Source: Corynebacterium genitalium ATCC 33030 (GTDB lineage Bacteria; Actinomycetota; Actinomycetes; Mycobacteriales; Mycobacteriaceae). Taken from it: a DNA stretch of 64,000 nucleotides. The notes under the pieces were generated by a model that was given only the letters and a program-made list of their open reading frames with translations, had not been told where the DNA came from and did no database searches. Position 1 is the stretch's first letter; each line of letters starts with the position of its first letter. The stretch lies in contig NZ_CM000961.1 in NCBI RefSeq assembly GCF_000143825.1, forward strand, positions 1,943,448 through 2,007,447, in the 5' to 3' direction. Made by a program: the position numbers and the translations under genes. Shown here in pieces: positions 28,835 to 37,886 of the stretch.

Positions 28835-29620
28835 GTGCGTGTAGCCCTATTTTCCACCTGCATCGGGGACGCCCTGTTCCCCGATGCCCACAAGGCGTCT
28901 GCCTTGGTTTTGTCCCGCCTCGGATGCGAAGTCGTCTTCCCGAAAGAGCAGACCTGCTGCGGACAGATGCACATCAATACCGGGTACCAGAAGGAAGTGG
29001 TGCCCATTATTGAGAACTACGTTGACGCGTTCGCGGACGATTCGATCGATTACGTTGTCACCCCGTCCGGCTCCTGCACTGGTGCCGTCCGCGAGCAGCA
29101 CGTGCGCATCGCTGACCGTTACGGTTCCAAGGGGCTTGTCGACGGTGCAACGCGCGCCGCTAACAAGACCTTGGACCTGTCCGAGTTCATCGTGGATGTC
29201 ATGGGCACCACCGATGTGGGAGCGTTCTTCCCTCACCGCGTGACCTACCACTCCACCTGCCACTCGCGCCGCATGATCAAGGTCGGCAGCCGCCCGACGG
29301 ATCTGCTGAAGAACGTCGAGGGCATCGACTTCGTCGAGCTGGACAACGTCGAAGAGTGCTGCGGTTTCGGCGGCACCTTCGCGGTGAAGAACGCCGACGT
29401 TTCGGCGGCGATGGTCAGCGACAAGGTGCGCCACATTAAGGACACGGAGGCCGAGTACGTCACCGCTGGCGACTCGTCCTGCCTGATGAACATCGGCGGT
29501 GCTATGTCCCGCCAGCACTCCGGCATCCGCGCGATCCACATCGCGGAGATTCTCGCATCCACCCGCTCGCACCCGTGGACGCCGACGTCGGCTGCATACT
29601 CGAAGGAGAAGATGCTGTGA
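28835..29620 (+). CDS. lutA: Lactate utilisation protein A, Fe-S oxidoreductase subunit
   Basis: Part of the LutABC L-lactate dehydrogenase complex, converting lactate to pyruvate. Two CCG (cysteine-rich) domains are visible: TCCGQMHINTG (about residue 45) and EECCGFGGTFAVKNADVSAAM (about 180), with paired PSGSC and YHSTCHS. The start is GTG with AAAGGAG 7 nt upstream. It overlaps lutB by 4 nt (GTGA). 261 residues, the normal length. Confidence 0.94.
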   Translation: MRVALFSTCIGDALFPDAHKASALVLSRLGCEVVFPKEQTCCGQMHINTGYQKEVVPIIENYVDAFADDSIDYVVTPSGSCTGAVREQHVRIADRYGSKGLVDGATRAANKTLDLSEFIVDVMGTTDVGAFFPHRVTYHSTCHSRRMIKVGSRPTDLLKNVEGIDFVELDNVEECCGFGGTFAVKNADVSAAMVSDKVRHIKDTEAEYVTAGDSSCLMNIGGAMSRQHSGIRAIHIAEILASTRSHPWTPTSAAYSKEKML

Positions 29621-31221
29621 AGGTCTCACTCGGTACCCCCACTACCCCGCCGCATGCCCCGCTCGAGCCGGGTCACTTCCGCGAGTACGAGAAGTTCCAG
29701 AAGAACGCGAAGCACGAGCTGAACAACTCTACGCAGCGCCGGAATCTGCACCACGCGACTACTCAGATCCGTCTCAAGCGCCAGGGTGTTGTCGATGAGC
29801 TGGATGACTGGCAGCAGCTGCGTGAGGCAGGCTCGACCATCAAGCGCAACACGTTGGCTCGCCTGCCGGAGCTGCTCGAGCAGTTCGAGGAGAACGTCAC
29901 CGCCCGCGGCGGCCACGTCCACTGGGCGCGCGACGCCCGCGAGGCTAACCAGATTGTCGCCGACCTGGTCAAAGCCACCGGTGAGACTGAAGTGGTCAAG
30001 GTCAAGTCCATGGCGACTGCAGAGATCGCGCTGAATGAGGTCCTCGCCGAAGACGGCATCCACGTTCAGGAGACCGACTTGGCGGAGCTCATCGTCCAGC
30101 TGGGCGAGGACTTCCCCTCCCACATCGTTGTGCCGGCCATCCACCGCAACCGCGCAGAGATCCGTGACATCTTCACCGAGAAGATGCCTGGCGCGCGCCA
30201 GGACCTCACTGAGGACCCTTCGGAGCTGGCGGACGCTGCGCGTTCCTTCCTGCGCGACCAGTTCATGAAGGCCAAGGTGGCTATCTCCGGCTGCAACTTC
30301 GGCATCGCCGAGACCGGTTCGGTGTCCATCGTGGAGTCTGAGGGCAACGGCCGCATGTGCGTGACCCTGCCGGAAACTCTGATCACGGTGATGGGCGTCG
30401 AAAAGCTCCTGCCTTCCTTCGACGACCTCGGCGTGTTCATGCAGCTGCTCCCCCGTTCTTCGACCGGTGAGCGCATGAACCCGTACACCTCGATTTGGTC
30501 GGGCGTGACCGCGGAAGATGGCCCGCAGGAGTTCCACATTGTCCTCATGGACAACGGCCGCACTGCCGCACTGTCCAACGAGATCGGCCGTGAGGCTCTC
30601 AAGTGCATCCGCTGCTCTGCATGCCTGAACGTGTGCCCGGTCTACGAGCGCGCTGGCGGCCACTCCTACGGTTCGGTCTACCCCGGCCCGATCGGCGCAA
30701 TCCTCACCCCGCAGCTGGCGGGCATGGATTCGACGGATGACGTCACCGCGTCGCTGCCATACGCGTCCTCGCTGTGCGGCCGCTGCGACGAGGTCTGCCC
30801 CGTTAAGATCCCGATCACCGATGTGCTGCTGGAGATGCGCCACCAGAAGGTGAAGAACCACCGTCCGGCACTCGAGGGTTCGATGTTCTCCTCCATTGGC
30901 TTTGTCATGGGCAACCAGAAGCTGTGGAACCAGGCGGTGCGCATGGCCGCCGCCGGCCGCATCCTCGGCGGTTTCAACGGCGTGATTGATTCGCTGCCGC
31001 TGTTCATGTCTGGCTGGTCCGACTACCGCGACACCGCGGTGCCGCCGAAGAAGTCCTTCCGTGAGTGGTTTGAGTCGGATGAGGCGCAGCAGTTGCTCGC
31101 GGATGCCCGCGCACAGGGTGCTGCCCGCAACACTGACCCGAATTCTGACTCCGTCGCAGCTGACACCATCGAGGACAATGCCTCGACCAACCAAGGGGAG
31201 GCCCGCAATGACGAGCGCTAA
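29617..31221 (+). CDS. lutB: Lactate utilisation protein B, iron-sulfur subunit
   Basis: An N-terminal LUD domain (about 60-290) is followed by a ferredoxin-like region with two clusters, CIRCSACLNVCPVYE and CGRCDEVCPVKIP, then a C-terminal helical tail. I choose the GTG at 29617 because it overlaps the lutA stop (GTGA) and has GGAGAAG before it; an in-frame ATG at 29575 would lie inside lutA and add 14 unrelated residues. About 534 residues. The C-terminal Asn/Ala/Asp-rich tail is variable. Confidence 0.93.
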   Translation: MKVSLGTPTTPPHAPLEPGHFREYEKFQKNAKHELNNSTQRRNLHHATTQIRLKRQGVVDELDDWQQLREAGSTIKRNTLARLPELLEQFEENVTARGGHVHWARDAREANQIVADLVKATGETEVVKVKSMATAEIALNEVLAEDGIHVQETDLAELIVQLGEDFPSHIVVPAIHRNRAEIRDIFTEKMPGARQDLTEDPSELADAARSFLRDQFMKAKVAISGCNFGIAETGSVSIVESEGNGRMCVTLPETLITVMGVEKLLPSFDDLGVFMQLLPRSSTGERMNPYTSIWSGVTAEDGPQEFHIVLMDNGRTAALSNEIGREALKCIRCSACLNVCPVYERAGGHSYGSVYPGPIGAILTPQLAGMDSTDDVTASLPYASSLCGRCDEVCPVKIPITDVLLEMRHQKVKNHRPALEGSMFSSIGFVMGNQKLWNQAVRMAAAGRILGGFNGVIDSLPLFMSGWSDYRDTAVPPKKSFREWFESDEAQQLLADARAQGAARNTDPNSDSVAADTIEDNASTNQGEARNDER

Positions 31222-31855
31222 AGAGGAAATTCTCTCCCGCATCCGCGACGCGCAGAAGCTCGCAGACGCGTCTGCGAGCGTCGAGCACTCCCACGAGTAC
31301 CGCACTGAGTCGTCGCTGGGCCGCGACGAGCTGCGTGAAATCCTCGTCGACAGGCTCGTGGACTACAAGGCCGATGTGATCCAGTGCTCCGCGGACGAGC
31401 TGCCGGGCAAGATCGTCGAGGTACTCCACGACCGCGAGTGCGACGACGTGCGCTACGCGCCGGGCCTGGAGAAGTCGCTTTTCGACGGTTTCTCCGGCAC
31501 TGCTGCCCCGGACGAGTCTTCTGTGGACCCGCGCACCCTTGGGGACGCTGATGCGGTGGTCACCAGCTCTGTCGTGTCCGCTGCACAGACCGGCACGATC
31601 GTGCTGCAGTCCGACGTTCTAGAGGACGGCCCCGCCGTCTGCGGCCGCCGCTCCCTGTCCCTGGTGCCCGACCGCCACTTGTGCATCGTGCCCATGGACA
31701 CCGTGGTCTACGGCGTGCCCGAGATGTTCGGCAAGATCGACCCGTACAAACCGGCCACGCTCATCTCTGGTCCGTCGGCAACGTCCGACATTGAGCTCGT
31801 GCGTGTGGAAGGCGTTCACGGCCCGCGCGACTTGATCGTGTTCGTGGTGGATTAA
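31208..31855 (+). CDS. lutC: Lactate utilisation protein C (LUD domain)
   Basis: Third subunit of the LutABC complex, 215 residues. The LUD-domain hallmarks are DADAVVTSSVVSAAQTGTIVLQS, LSLVPDRHLCIVPMDTVVYGVPEMF and SGPSATSDIELVRVEGVHGPRDLIVFVVD. The ATG lies within the end of lutB (14-nt overlap), so it is coupled. A terminator follows at 31886-31923. Confidence 0.94.
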   Translation: MTSAKEEILSRIRDAQKLADASASVEHSHEYRTESSLGRDELREILVDRLVDYKADVIQCSADELPGKIVEVLHDRECDDVRYAPGLEKSLFDGFSGTAAPDESSVDPRTLGDADAVVTSSVVSAAQTGTIVLQSDVLEDGPAVCGRRSLSLVPDRHLCIVPMDTVVYGVPEMFGKIDPYKPATLISGPSATSDIELVRVEGVHGPRDLIVFVVD

Positions 31856-31885
31856 TTACCGGCTGCAACCGCAGCCAGAACACAA

Positions 31886-31923
31886 ATCGGCCCGCACCCT
31901 CCGAGTGGAAAGTGCGGGCCGAT
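31886..31923 (+). terminator. Hairpin terminator after lutC
   Basis: A 12-bp stem: ATCGGCCCGCAC (31886-31897) with GTGCGGGCCGAT (31912-31923), 14-nt loop. It closes the lldP-lutABC unit. The downstream T-rich tail is weak (CTGCTGTCATTT). Confidence 0.7.
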
Positions 31924-32020
31924 CTGCTGTCATTTCCCGTGCCGCGCTTTTCTCGCGCGCAAGATTTATTATGGGCGACATAGTTTTGAAAAGGATTCTT
32001 CTTACCTGGGAGGTATCGCA

Positions 32021-33637
32021 GTGTTCACCGTATTTTCCTTGAAGCGGGCGGCAACTGTCGTTGCGACAGTTGCCACAGCCGCGACGATGGCCGTCATTCC
32101 GGCGGCCGGAGCTCAGTCCGCACCGAAGATTACGTGGGAAGACTGCCCCGCCACCGTTGACGTCGACGGCGCTCAGTGCGGCCGGATTGATGTTCCGATG
32201 CGCTACGACCAGCCGGACGGCCGCAAGATCTCGCTCGGCTTCCTGCAGATCAAGGCGCAGCAGCCGGCAGCGAAGCGCGGTGTGCTCTTTGGTAACTCGG
32301 GCGGCCCTGGCGGCGATGCCTACACCTACTTCGGGTCGAAGAACGTCGGGTACAACTGGCCGCAAGAGATCCGCAACGAGTGGGACTTGGTCGCCGTGCA
32401 ACCCCGCGGCTTGGCGCACTCCACTCCCCTAGAATGCCAAGACCCGGCGACCGGACAAGATCCGCTGGCGGTGGTGCGCGACACGGTCGACTCCGTGACC
32501 AACATGGGCGGATACGTCCGCCGCAGCTGCCAGACCGGCGGCCCCGGTTACCCGGAGTCCATCACCACGGACAACAACGCGCGCGACTGGAACATGGTCC
32601 GCCAGGCCCTGGGGTACGACAGGATCTCCATCATGGGCTTGTCGTACGGTACGTTTCTCGGGTCTGTGTACGCCACGATGTACCCGGCCAACACTGACAA
32701 GGTCGTCCTGGATTCCGCAATGGATCCGAACATGGCGTGGAACGACGTCATGGCGTCCCAGCAGGGAGGCTACGAGACGGTGTTGCACGAGTACTTCACC
32801 TGGCTGTCTATGAACGACCACAAGTACAAGATGGGCGACACACCGCTCAAGGCCTACCAGTACTGGTCCCGCCAGATCGTCGCCGAGACCGGCACGAACC
32901 CGACGCTCGTTCCCCCGCCGGCGCGCGTGGGTGACCTGCCTCCGGGGCTTGCAAGCTCCGGCCAAGCTGGCGCAGACCTTATGACCGCCACCGGCAAGGC
33001 CCGCGTGGAGGGCGAGAACGTGGTCAACATGATTCTCAACCCCGGAGCGAACCAGGCCAACTCCCAGTTGCTGCTCATGACCCGCCTGCTCATTCCGCAG
33101 CCGAGCCAGTGGCACCTGCTGGCCACCATGACCAACGGCACTGCCGACCAGGTCGGTGAGGTTCCTCCGCCAGCAGTCGCTGAAGAGCTCAAGCTGTCAC
33201 AAATGCACACCCAGCAGTTGCTCTCTGTGCAGACCTGCAACGAGAACATCACCCCGCCGGACTACACGCTCATCCCGCAGGCTTTGTACACCAATTACAT
33301 CTCCGGGGACATCTTCACCGCCATCAACGCCATGTACAAGAGCGGATTGATGTGCAACGGAGCTGCACCGGTCGTTGGACGCCCGCATCTCGACGGTTCC
33401 AAGCTGGCCGTGCGTCCCCTGCAGATCAACGCCACGCGCGATCCGCAGACTGTGTACGCTGGCCGCGGCACCCTGCACTCCACGATGGGCACGCAGTTGG
33501 TGACCGTGCACGGCCCGGGCCATGGCCACGTGGCGTTCGGCAACCCCGTTGTTGATCGCCTCGTGGTGGATTACCTGCGCACCGGCCAGGCAACCACCCT
33601 CAACGCGCCCGGCTACTTCGAAGCACAAGGACAATAG
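32021..33637 (+). CDS. Secreted alpha/beta hydrolase, tripeptidyl-aminopeptidase (TAP)-like
   Basis: 538 residues. A signal peptide with a hydrophobic core (ATVVATVATAATMAVIPAAGAQSA, cleavage near AGA-QS) directs export. The fold has the oxyanion region GNSGGPGGDAY, nucleophile elbow GLSYGTFLG and C-terminal GPGHGHVAFG with the catalytic His, all typical of the SlpE/TAP proline-type peptidases of actinomycetes. Start GTG with TGGGAGG 7 nt upstream. Likely takes part in extracellular peptide breakdown. The 1-nt gap to the next gene suggests coupling. Confidence 0.87.
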   Translation: MFTVFSLKRAATVVATVATAATMAVIPAAGAQSAPKITWEDCPATVDVDGAQCGRIDVPMRYDQPDGRKISLGFLQIKAQQPAAKRGVLFGNSGGPGGDAYTYFGSKNVGYNWPQEIRNEWDLVAVQPRGLAHSTPLECQDPATGQDPLAVVRDTVDSVTNMGGYVRRSCQTGGPGYPESITTDNNARDWNMVRQALGYDRISIMGLSYGTFLGSVYATMYPANTDKVVLDSAMDPNMAWNDVMASQQGGYETVLHEYFTWLSMNDHKYKMGDTPLKAYQYWSRQIVAETGTNPTLVPPPARVGDLPPGLASSGQAGADLMTATGKARVEGENVVNMILNPGANQANSQLLLMTRLLIPQPSQWHLLATMTNGTADQVGEVPPPAVAEELKLSQMHTQQLLSVQTCNENITPPDYTLIPQALYTNYISGDIFTAINAMYKSGLMCNGAAPVVGRPHLDGSKLAVRPLQINATRDPQTVYAGRGTLHSTMGTQLVTVHGPGHGHVAFGNPVVDRLVVDYLRTGQATTLNAPGYFEAQGQ

Positions 33638-33638
33638 A

Positions 33639-34322
33639 ATGAAGTTTCTCGCACTGTCGACCAGCGTCCACCGCTACCAGAGCTCCGGTATTCACACCGG
33701 CATGTGGCTCGGCGAATTCACGCACTTTTACGACGTGCTGACCAAGGCCGGCCACGAGGTCGACCTTGCCAGCGTCGATGGCGGCGCTGTCCCTATTGAC
33801 CCGGTGAGCCTGAAAACCCCGGTGATCCAGATGGGCGGCACGAACAAGCGCTACAAAGACCCGGAGTTCATGGCGCTTCTCGACGACACCCCCGCCATCA
33901 CCGACGTCGACCTCGACTCCTATGACGGGATCTACTTGATCGGCGGCCACGGCACGATGTTCGACTTCACTAACGAGGAAGTCACCGCCGCTGTGGCCCA
34001 CTTCGCCGACGCCGACAAGATTGTCTCGGCTGTGTGCCACGGTCCGGTCGGTTTGCTCGACGTCACCCTCGCAGACGGTTCTTCGCTTCTCGACGGCCGC
34101 AACGTCACCGGCTACTCCTGGGCCGAAGAGAAACTGGCTCAGCGCACAGCCGAAGTCCCTTTCAGCCTCGAGGAGAAGCTGAAGGAGCAAGCCGGCGAGT
34201 ACACCACCGCTAAGCTGCCCATGACGAAGCATGTCGTCGTGGACGGCAAGCTGGTCACCGGGCAGAACCCGATGAGCGCAGCCGGTGTCGGCGAGGCTGT
34301 GCTGGAGCTGCTGGACTCCTAA
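33639..34322 (+). CDS. DJ-1/PfpI family protein (Hsp31-like)
   Basis: 227 residues. A nucleophile elbow AVCHGPVGLL (Cys133, His134) and the conserved glutamate in GMWLGEF identify the DJ-1/PfpI superfamily, and YDGIYLIGGHGTMFDF is the glyoxalase/Hsp31-type motif. Members act as glyoxalase III, deglycase or chaperone; which applies here cannot be told. It begins 1 nt after the peptidase stop. Catalytic residues are intact. Confidence 0.88.
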   Translation: MKFLALSTSVHRYQSSGIHTGMWLGEFTHFYDVLTKAGHEVDLASVDGGAVPIDPVSLKTPVIQMGGTNKRYKDPEFMALLDDTPAITDVDLDSYDGIYLIGGHGTMFDFTNEEVTAAVAHFADADKIVSAVCHGPVGLLDVTLADGSSLLDGRNVTGYSWAEEKLAQRTAEVPFSLEEKLKEQAGEYTTAKLPMTKHVVVDGKLVTGQNPMSAAGVGEAVLELLDS

Positions 34323-34329
34323 ATCCCGC

Positions 34330-35079
34330 CTACAGGCGGTCGAGGATCATGCCCAGTGTTTCCTCGGCCGCCTTGATGTTTTCCTCGCTGGGATCATTGA
34401 CGCTCAAGCTGACGAGCGTGCCGTTTTTCTCGGCCACAGTGTTGTAAGTGGACATCTGCTCCATTTCGGAGTCGGTCCGCTGGATGACGGCGTAGCCCCC
34501 ATCCGCATCTGCAGTGAAGGGGAGCTCCTCAGCCGCGACGCTCATTACGCCTGCGGGCGACGTGAACGAGTAGTTTCCGCACTTTTCTGAGTCCGGCGTC
34601 GTTCTATCGCGCTCCGGATCCTTGGTCACGCTTAGGTCATAGGCAACCACTGCGAAACCGTCGGTTTGAACGTCACCCGCAGTGAAGGTCTCCGGCGAAA
34701 CGTCTTCATCGTTGAAGTCGTCTTGGTTCCTCTGGAACTCCTCGCCGCACTCAGGGGGATCGAACTCGAACATATCCGCCGCTTGCACGTCCTTCATCAC
34801 CTGGAGCAAGTCCTTGATCTGCTCCGGTGATTGCGTGACCACCTGCTCGCTCTTGAAGGTGACGCCATCGAACAACTGGGAGAGATCTTTCACCTCGGCC
34901 GACTCGGAGTTCTCAGCCGCCGTTTCTTCGGACGGGGCTGCTTCAGCACTCTCCCCCTGGGTTTCCGTGGCCGGCCCTTCTGCATTGCCCTGCTCGTCCG
35001 AGCTGCACCCGGCCACTAGCAGCAGCGTGGACGCAGCGACGGACGCCCCAATCGTTTTCAGTGCGCGTGATGTCAACAT
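34330..35079 (-). CDS. Lipoprotein of unknown function
   Basis: 249 residues with signal peptide and lipobox LVAGC (about residues 21-25), followed by an acidic Glu/Ala/Ser-rich linker (26-65). The mature domain has Cys in PPECGEEF and SEKCGNYSF, perhaps a disulfide. No family recognised. The layout resembles lipoproteins of the DUF/LppX-like type only in a general way. Convergent with the DJ-1 gene (7 bp gap). A 17-nt palindrome upstream may be its operator. Confidence 0.75.
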   Translation of the reverse strand: MLTSRALKTIGASVAASTLLLVAGCSSDEQGNAEGPATETQGESAEAAPSEETAAENSESAEVKDLSQLFDGVTFKSEQVVTQSPEQIKDLLQVMKDVQAADMFEFDPPECGEEFQRNQDDFNDEDVSPETFTAGDVQTDGFAVVAYDLSVTKDPERDRTTPDSEKCGNYSFTSPAGVMSVAAEELPFTADADGGYAVIQRTDSEMEQMSTYNTVAEKNGTLVSLSVNDPSEENIKAAEETLGMILDRL

Positions 35080-35134
35080 GGTGCTTCCTTTTCGTGTGAT
35101 TCGGTGTTCTTACAGCTCTGCGGGACGGGTAGTT

Positions 35135-35151
35135 CTCAATCTTAGATTGAG
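35135..35151 (-). promoter_or_regulatory. Palindrome upstream of lipoprotein gene
   Basis: CTCAATC-TTA-GATTGAG is a perfect 7-bp inverted repeat with a 3-nt centre, 56 bp before the lipoprotein ATG. Possible repressor site; only symmetry supports it. Confidence 0.35.
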
Positions 35152-35210
35152 GCAAGCTTTTACAAAGAAGATTCCATTTAGCTACGCCGTTCTGGCACCG
35201 CTGGCCCCAC

Positions 35211-35900
35211 TCACCCTAGGAGCACAGCCAGCGTGGTGAGCTGGATCAACGCATTATTTGCAACGTGCGCGATCAAGCCAGCCCATAAGGTGCCGTGCCA
35301 GCGGGTGACAAGGGCGCACCCGAGACCAAAGAAGGTCGTGTACAGAATTGCCGGTGGGCTTACGTGGGCGATCCCGAAGATCACCGAACTGAGGATCACG
35401 CTCAGCGCGGCAGGCATGAGCGTATCGAAGTACCCCATGAGAACCCGGCGGAAGACCAGCTCTTCCAGGAACGGCCCTACGAGCAAGTAGGCCGCCAAAG
35501 TGACAATGATGGGAAGAGCACGCCCGACACCCACTTCTTCCAAGACCGACGTGTCCTCTGCATTGTTCAGCCCAAGGAGCGGCCCCAAGATCGAAGTCAC
35601 AATGCCGGCGCTGATGATGATGGCCGGCACCTGCCACAGGAGGTGCCAACCGCGCTTGCCCAGTGGGAGATACCCCGCTTCGATCCCGCGGTTGCGCATG
35701 TAGCGCAGTAACAACCAGGCGGGAAGACCAAGCGCTATCACCATCATGAACGGCATAGCAACGATGAGGACACTTCTGTCGACGTCTAGTTTCCACAGCC
35801 CGACAGCCTGACCGATGAGCAGCGCGTACATCGAGACAATAGCTAACGCCGCAACGAGTGCGTCTTTGGCCCGCGGAGGCGTGAGAGTTTGCCAGTTCAC
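35211..35900 (-). CDS. CPBP-family intramembrane metalloprotease
   Basis: 229 residues with about 7-8 membrane helices. The Abi/CAAX-protease motifs are intact: EELVFRRVLMG (EExxxR), FGIAHVSP and HVANNALIQL (HxxxN). Members of this type II CAAX-protease-like family include putative bacteriocin immunity proteins. Substrate unknown. Spacing of 27 bp from the upstream membrane-protein gene suggests co-transcription. Confidence 0.88.
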   Translation of the reverse strand: MNWQTLTPPRAKDALVAALAIVSMYALLIGQAVGLWKLDVDRSVLIVAMPFMMVIALGLPAWLLLRYMRNRGIEAGYLPLGKRGWHLLWQVPAIIISAGIVTSILGPLLGLNNAEDTSVLEEVGVGRALPIIVTLAAYLLVGPFLEELVFRRVLMGYFDTLMPAALSVILSSVIFGIAHVSPPAILYTTFFGLGCALVTRWHGTLWAGLIAHVANNALIQLTTLAVLLG

Positions 35901-35927
35901 CGAAAGCCCCTTAGTTCGAACTGGTTT

Positions 35928-36380
35928 CTAGTGCGCGTGTGCGACCTGCACCCTGGGATTGCCAGTGGGAGTTCCAGGGCCTTGCAGCATCGCCATGAAT
36001 AGCGCGACTGTAACGACGAACAACCCGACAGGAATGAGAAAGACCAGCAGATTGATCGTCGGCAGTTCCTTACCTGCGGCTACTTCCTCCCAGGCGTAGA
36101 ACGCGGTCGAGCCGAAGCCGAGCACAAGCAGAATTGCCCCGGTGACAGCGGTCTGCATAGCCGCGCCCTTGCCCTGTGAGATCTCCGGCCGATTGACGAG
36201 GTAGTACGTCAAGCCGATGATCCACAGCGTCGCTACAGTGTTGCCTAGCGCGATGATCGCTGAGGTAGTAGCTTGATTGGCCCCGTCCGGATCTGCCGCG
36301 GAAAGCGCAGCTAGAACCGCGATTATGGGAAAGCTCACGGCGCCGAAAAGCAGTCCGCCGAGGACAGTGCATTGCTTCAT
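35928..36380 (-). CDS. Small membrane protein, unknown function
   Basis: 150 residues with four predicted membrane helices (about 5-28, 41-62, 74-97, 110-133) and a short His-containing tail (VQVAHAH). I do not recognise a family. Codon use and context look native. It precedes the CPBP protease gene in the same direction. Confidence 0.7.
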   Translation of the reverse strand: MKQCTVLGGLLFGAVSFPIIAVLAALSAADPDGANQATTSAIIALGNTVATLWIIGLTYYLVNRPEISQGKGAAMQTAVTGAILLVLGFGSTAFYAWEEVAAGKELPTINLLVFLIPVGLFVVTVALFMAMLQGPGTPTGNPRVQVAHAH

Positions 36381-36459
36381 AACCTGATAGTAGACCGTGA
36401 ACTCTGTGATTTTACTGAACCCCGGCGTGTTTCCCTGACTTTTTCTGGCCGCTTCCGCA

Positions 36460-36756
36460 TCACCCGCCCTGCGCGATGCGGTTGAGCGTTTCCAGGTGGT
36501 GGCTGAGCGCCTCTCGCCCAGCCCTGGTGATCACGAACCGGGTCTGCGGCAACTTACCGACAAAGCCTTTCTTGGCTCGGACATACCCAGCGTATTCCAG
36601 TGCAGTCGCATGCTTCGACAATGTGGAGTCCGTCGTGTCCAGATGGTCCCGCAGATCCTTGAACGTCATTTCAACGACGTTGGAAAGAGAAGCGAGCAAG
36701 GAAAAGCGCAGCGGATTCGCCAGTACCGGGTCAAGCTCGTTTCGCAGGTGCGCCAT
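36460..36756 (-). CDS. Winged-helix transcriptional regulator (HTH_27/ArsR-like)
   Basis: 98 residues, a single winged helix: LANPLRFSLLASLSNVVEMTFKDLRDHLDTTDSTLSKHATALEYAGYVRAKKGF, with the recognition helix around TDSTLSKHATAL and a wing ending TRFVITRAGREAL. Such small regulators act as dimers and often repress their own operon. It follows the membrane-protein gene by 3 bp. The perfect palindrome at 37218-37240, upstream of that gene, is the likely operator. Confidence 0.87.
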   Translation of the reverse strand: MAHLRNELDPVLANPLRFSLLASLSNVVEMTFKDLRDHLDTTDSTLSKHATALEYAGYVRAKKGFVGKLPQTRFVITRAGREALSHHLETLNRIAQGG

Positions 36757-36759
36757 GGA

Positions 36760-37194
36760 TTATTTCATCCTCTGAACGCGCAGCGAGGCATAGTCCCACA
36801 CCGGCCCTGCAAGGGCGAGACCAAGGTAAACGTAACTTTGCAGGACGAGTTGTCCGGAAGTGATGCTCGGACCCAAGAGGCTGAACCCCCACATGATTCC
36901 CCACAGTCCGATCATGACACCCCACCGAGCGCCAAAGCCTTTCGGTGCCGGGCCCGAAAGCGCCCCGAAGATAGCGGACGAGTTCATCCCAAAGAACACC
37001 CATGCCCCAATCACCGCCCACACGATCGGTGGTGGCGGGCCACCGCCATTGAAGTAGGAAGCGATGAGATACAGCGGCCCGGCTGCACAGAGCATGATGT
37101 AGCCGATCCAGCTTAATGGGAATCGGGCGGCATTGCGGGACAGGGTATTTGCGCGAGCGAGCATCTCGCGCGCTTCAGAAGCTGACGGGTTCAT
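36760..37194 (-). CDS. Membrane protein in operon with winged-helix regulator
   Basis: 144 residues with four membrane helices and a short N-terminal cytosolic segment. I use the ATG at 37194 because GGAG stands 8 nt upstream; the ATG at 37200 is too close to that site, and a start at 37269 would run through the palindrome. No family recognised; the pairing of a small regulator and a polytopic protein is common in corynebacteria. Function unknown. Confidence 0.75.
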   Translation of the reverse strand: MNPSASEAREMLARANTLSRNAARFPLSWIGYIMLCAAGPLYLIASYFNGGGPPPPIVWAVIGAWVFFGMNSSAIFGALSGPAPKGFGARWGVMIGLWGIMWGFSLLGPSITSGQLVLQSYVYLGLALAGPVWDYASLRVQRMK

Positions 37195-37217
37195 GGTCAT
37201 CTCTCCAGGGTCGTGAA

Positions 37218-37240
37218 GTACTTTCCAGTTTGGAAAGTAC
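37218..37240 (-). promoter_or_regulatory. Perfect palindrome, candidate operator
   Basis: GTACTTTCC (37218-37226) and GGAAAGTAC (37232-37240), 9-bp arms with a 5-nt centre, 23 bp before the membrane-protein ATG. Symmetry, position over the promoter and the regulator gene in the operon point to autoregulation. Confidence 0.65.
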
Positions 37241-37306
37241 TGTCTCGGACGCTGACCGTCAAGAGTCATCTTCAGAAAGAGCGAAACCTGCCGGCACGCA
37301 CAAAAG

Positions 37307-37328
37307 GCCCGCCACGAAAGTGGCGGGC
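37307..37328 (-). terminator. Intrinsic terminator of yceI
   Basis: 9-bp stem GCCCGCCAC / GTGGCGGGC with a GAAA tetraloop. Read on the minus strand it is followed by CTTTTG, a short T-tract, 25 bp after the yceI stop. Confidence 0.8.
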
Positions 37329-37352
37329 GGAGGGCGGACGCTCGTCGATAAG

Positions 37353-37886
37353 CTACTGCTTGATCGCAGAACCCTCGATTTCGATGCCGACCTTCTCGCT
37401 CAGCATCATGCCGCCGGAGTTCAACGGAGCCTGGAAGTCGATGCCAAACTCGCTGCGATTGATCGTGGTGCGCGCCTCAAAGCCCATGCGGATGTTGCCG
37501 AACGGGTCTTCTTCCACACCGAACGTCTCAACCTCGAACGTGACGGGCTTCGTGGTGCCCTTGATGGTCAGGTCACCGGTGACGGTGCCGTTGCCGTTTG
37601 CGTCGACGTCGAAGCTGGTGGCGTTGAACGTCATCTCCGGGTACTGCTCGACTGCGAAGAAGTCCTCGCCGCGGACGTGGGCGTCGCGGTCTTCGTTGCG
37701 GGTGTCGATGCTCTCCGTGCGCACAGTGCCGGTAGCAGTGCTTGCCGACGGGTCCTCCGCCACGGTAATGGACGCTTCGTAATCAGTGAACTCGCCACGG
37801 ACCTTCGTCACCATTGCGTGGCGCACGGTGAAGCCGACGGAAGAGTGGGCGGGGTCTAGGTTGTAGGTGCCAGTGAGTGTGCTCAT
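37353..37886 (-). CDS. YceI-family protein
   Basis: 177 residues starting MSTLTGTYNLDPAHSSVGFTVRHAMVTKVRG, the canonical YceI opening. The family is a lipocalin-like barrel binding isoprenoid or amphiphilic molecules. The C-terminal MLSEKVGIEIEGSAIKQ is also typical. No signal peptide, so cytosolic. The ATG at 37886 with AAAGGAG upstream is chosen over a longer form from 37967 that adds 27 unrelated residues. Confidence 0.92.
   Translation of the reverse strand: MSTLTGTYNLDPAHSSVGFTVRHAMVTKVRGEFTDYEASITVAEDPSASTATGTVRTESIDTRNEDRDAHVRGEDFFAVEQYPEMTFNATSFDVDANGNGTVTGDLTIKGTTKPVTFEVETFGVEEDPFGNIRMGFEARTTINRSEFGIDFQAPLNSGGMMLSEKVGIEIEGSAIKQ

Noticed and set aside
29626..31305. A 559-residue minus-strand frame opposite lutB.
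   Set aside because: Shadow of lutB; no recognisable domain and no promoter.
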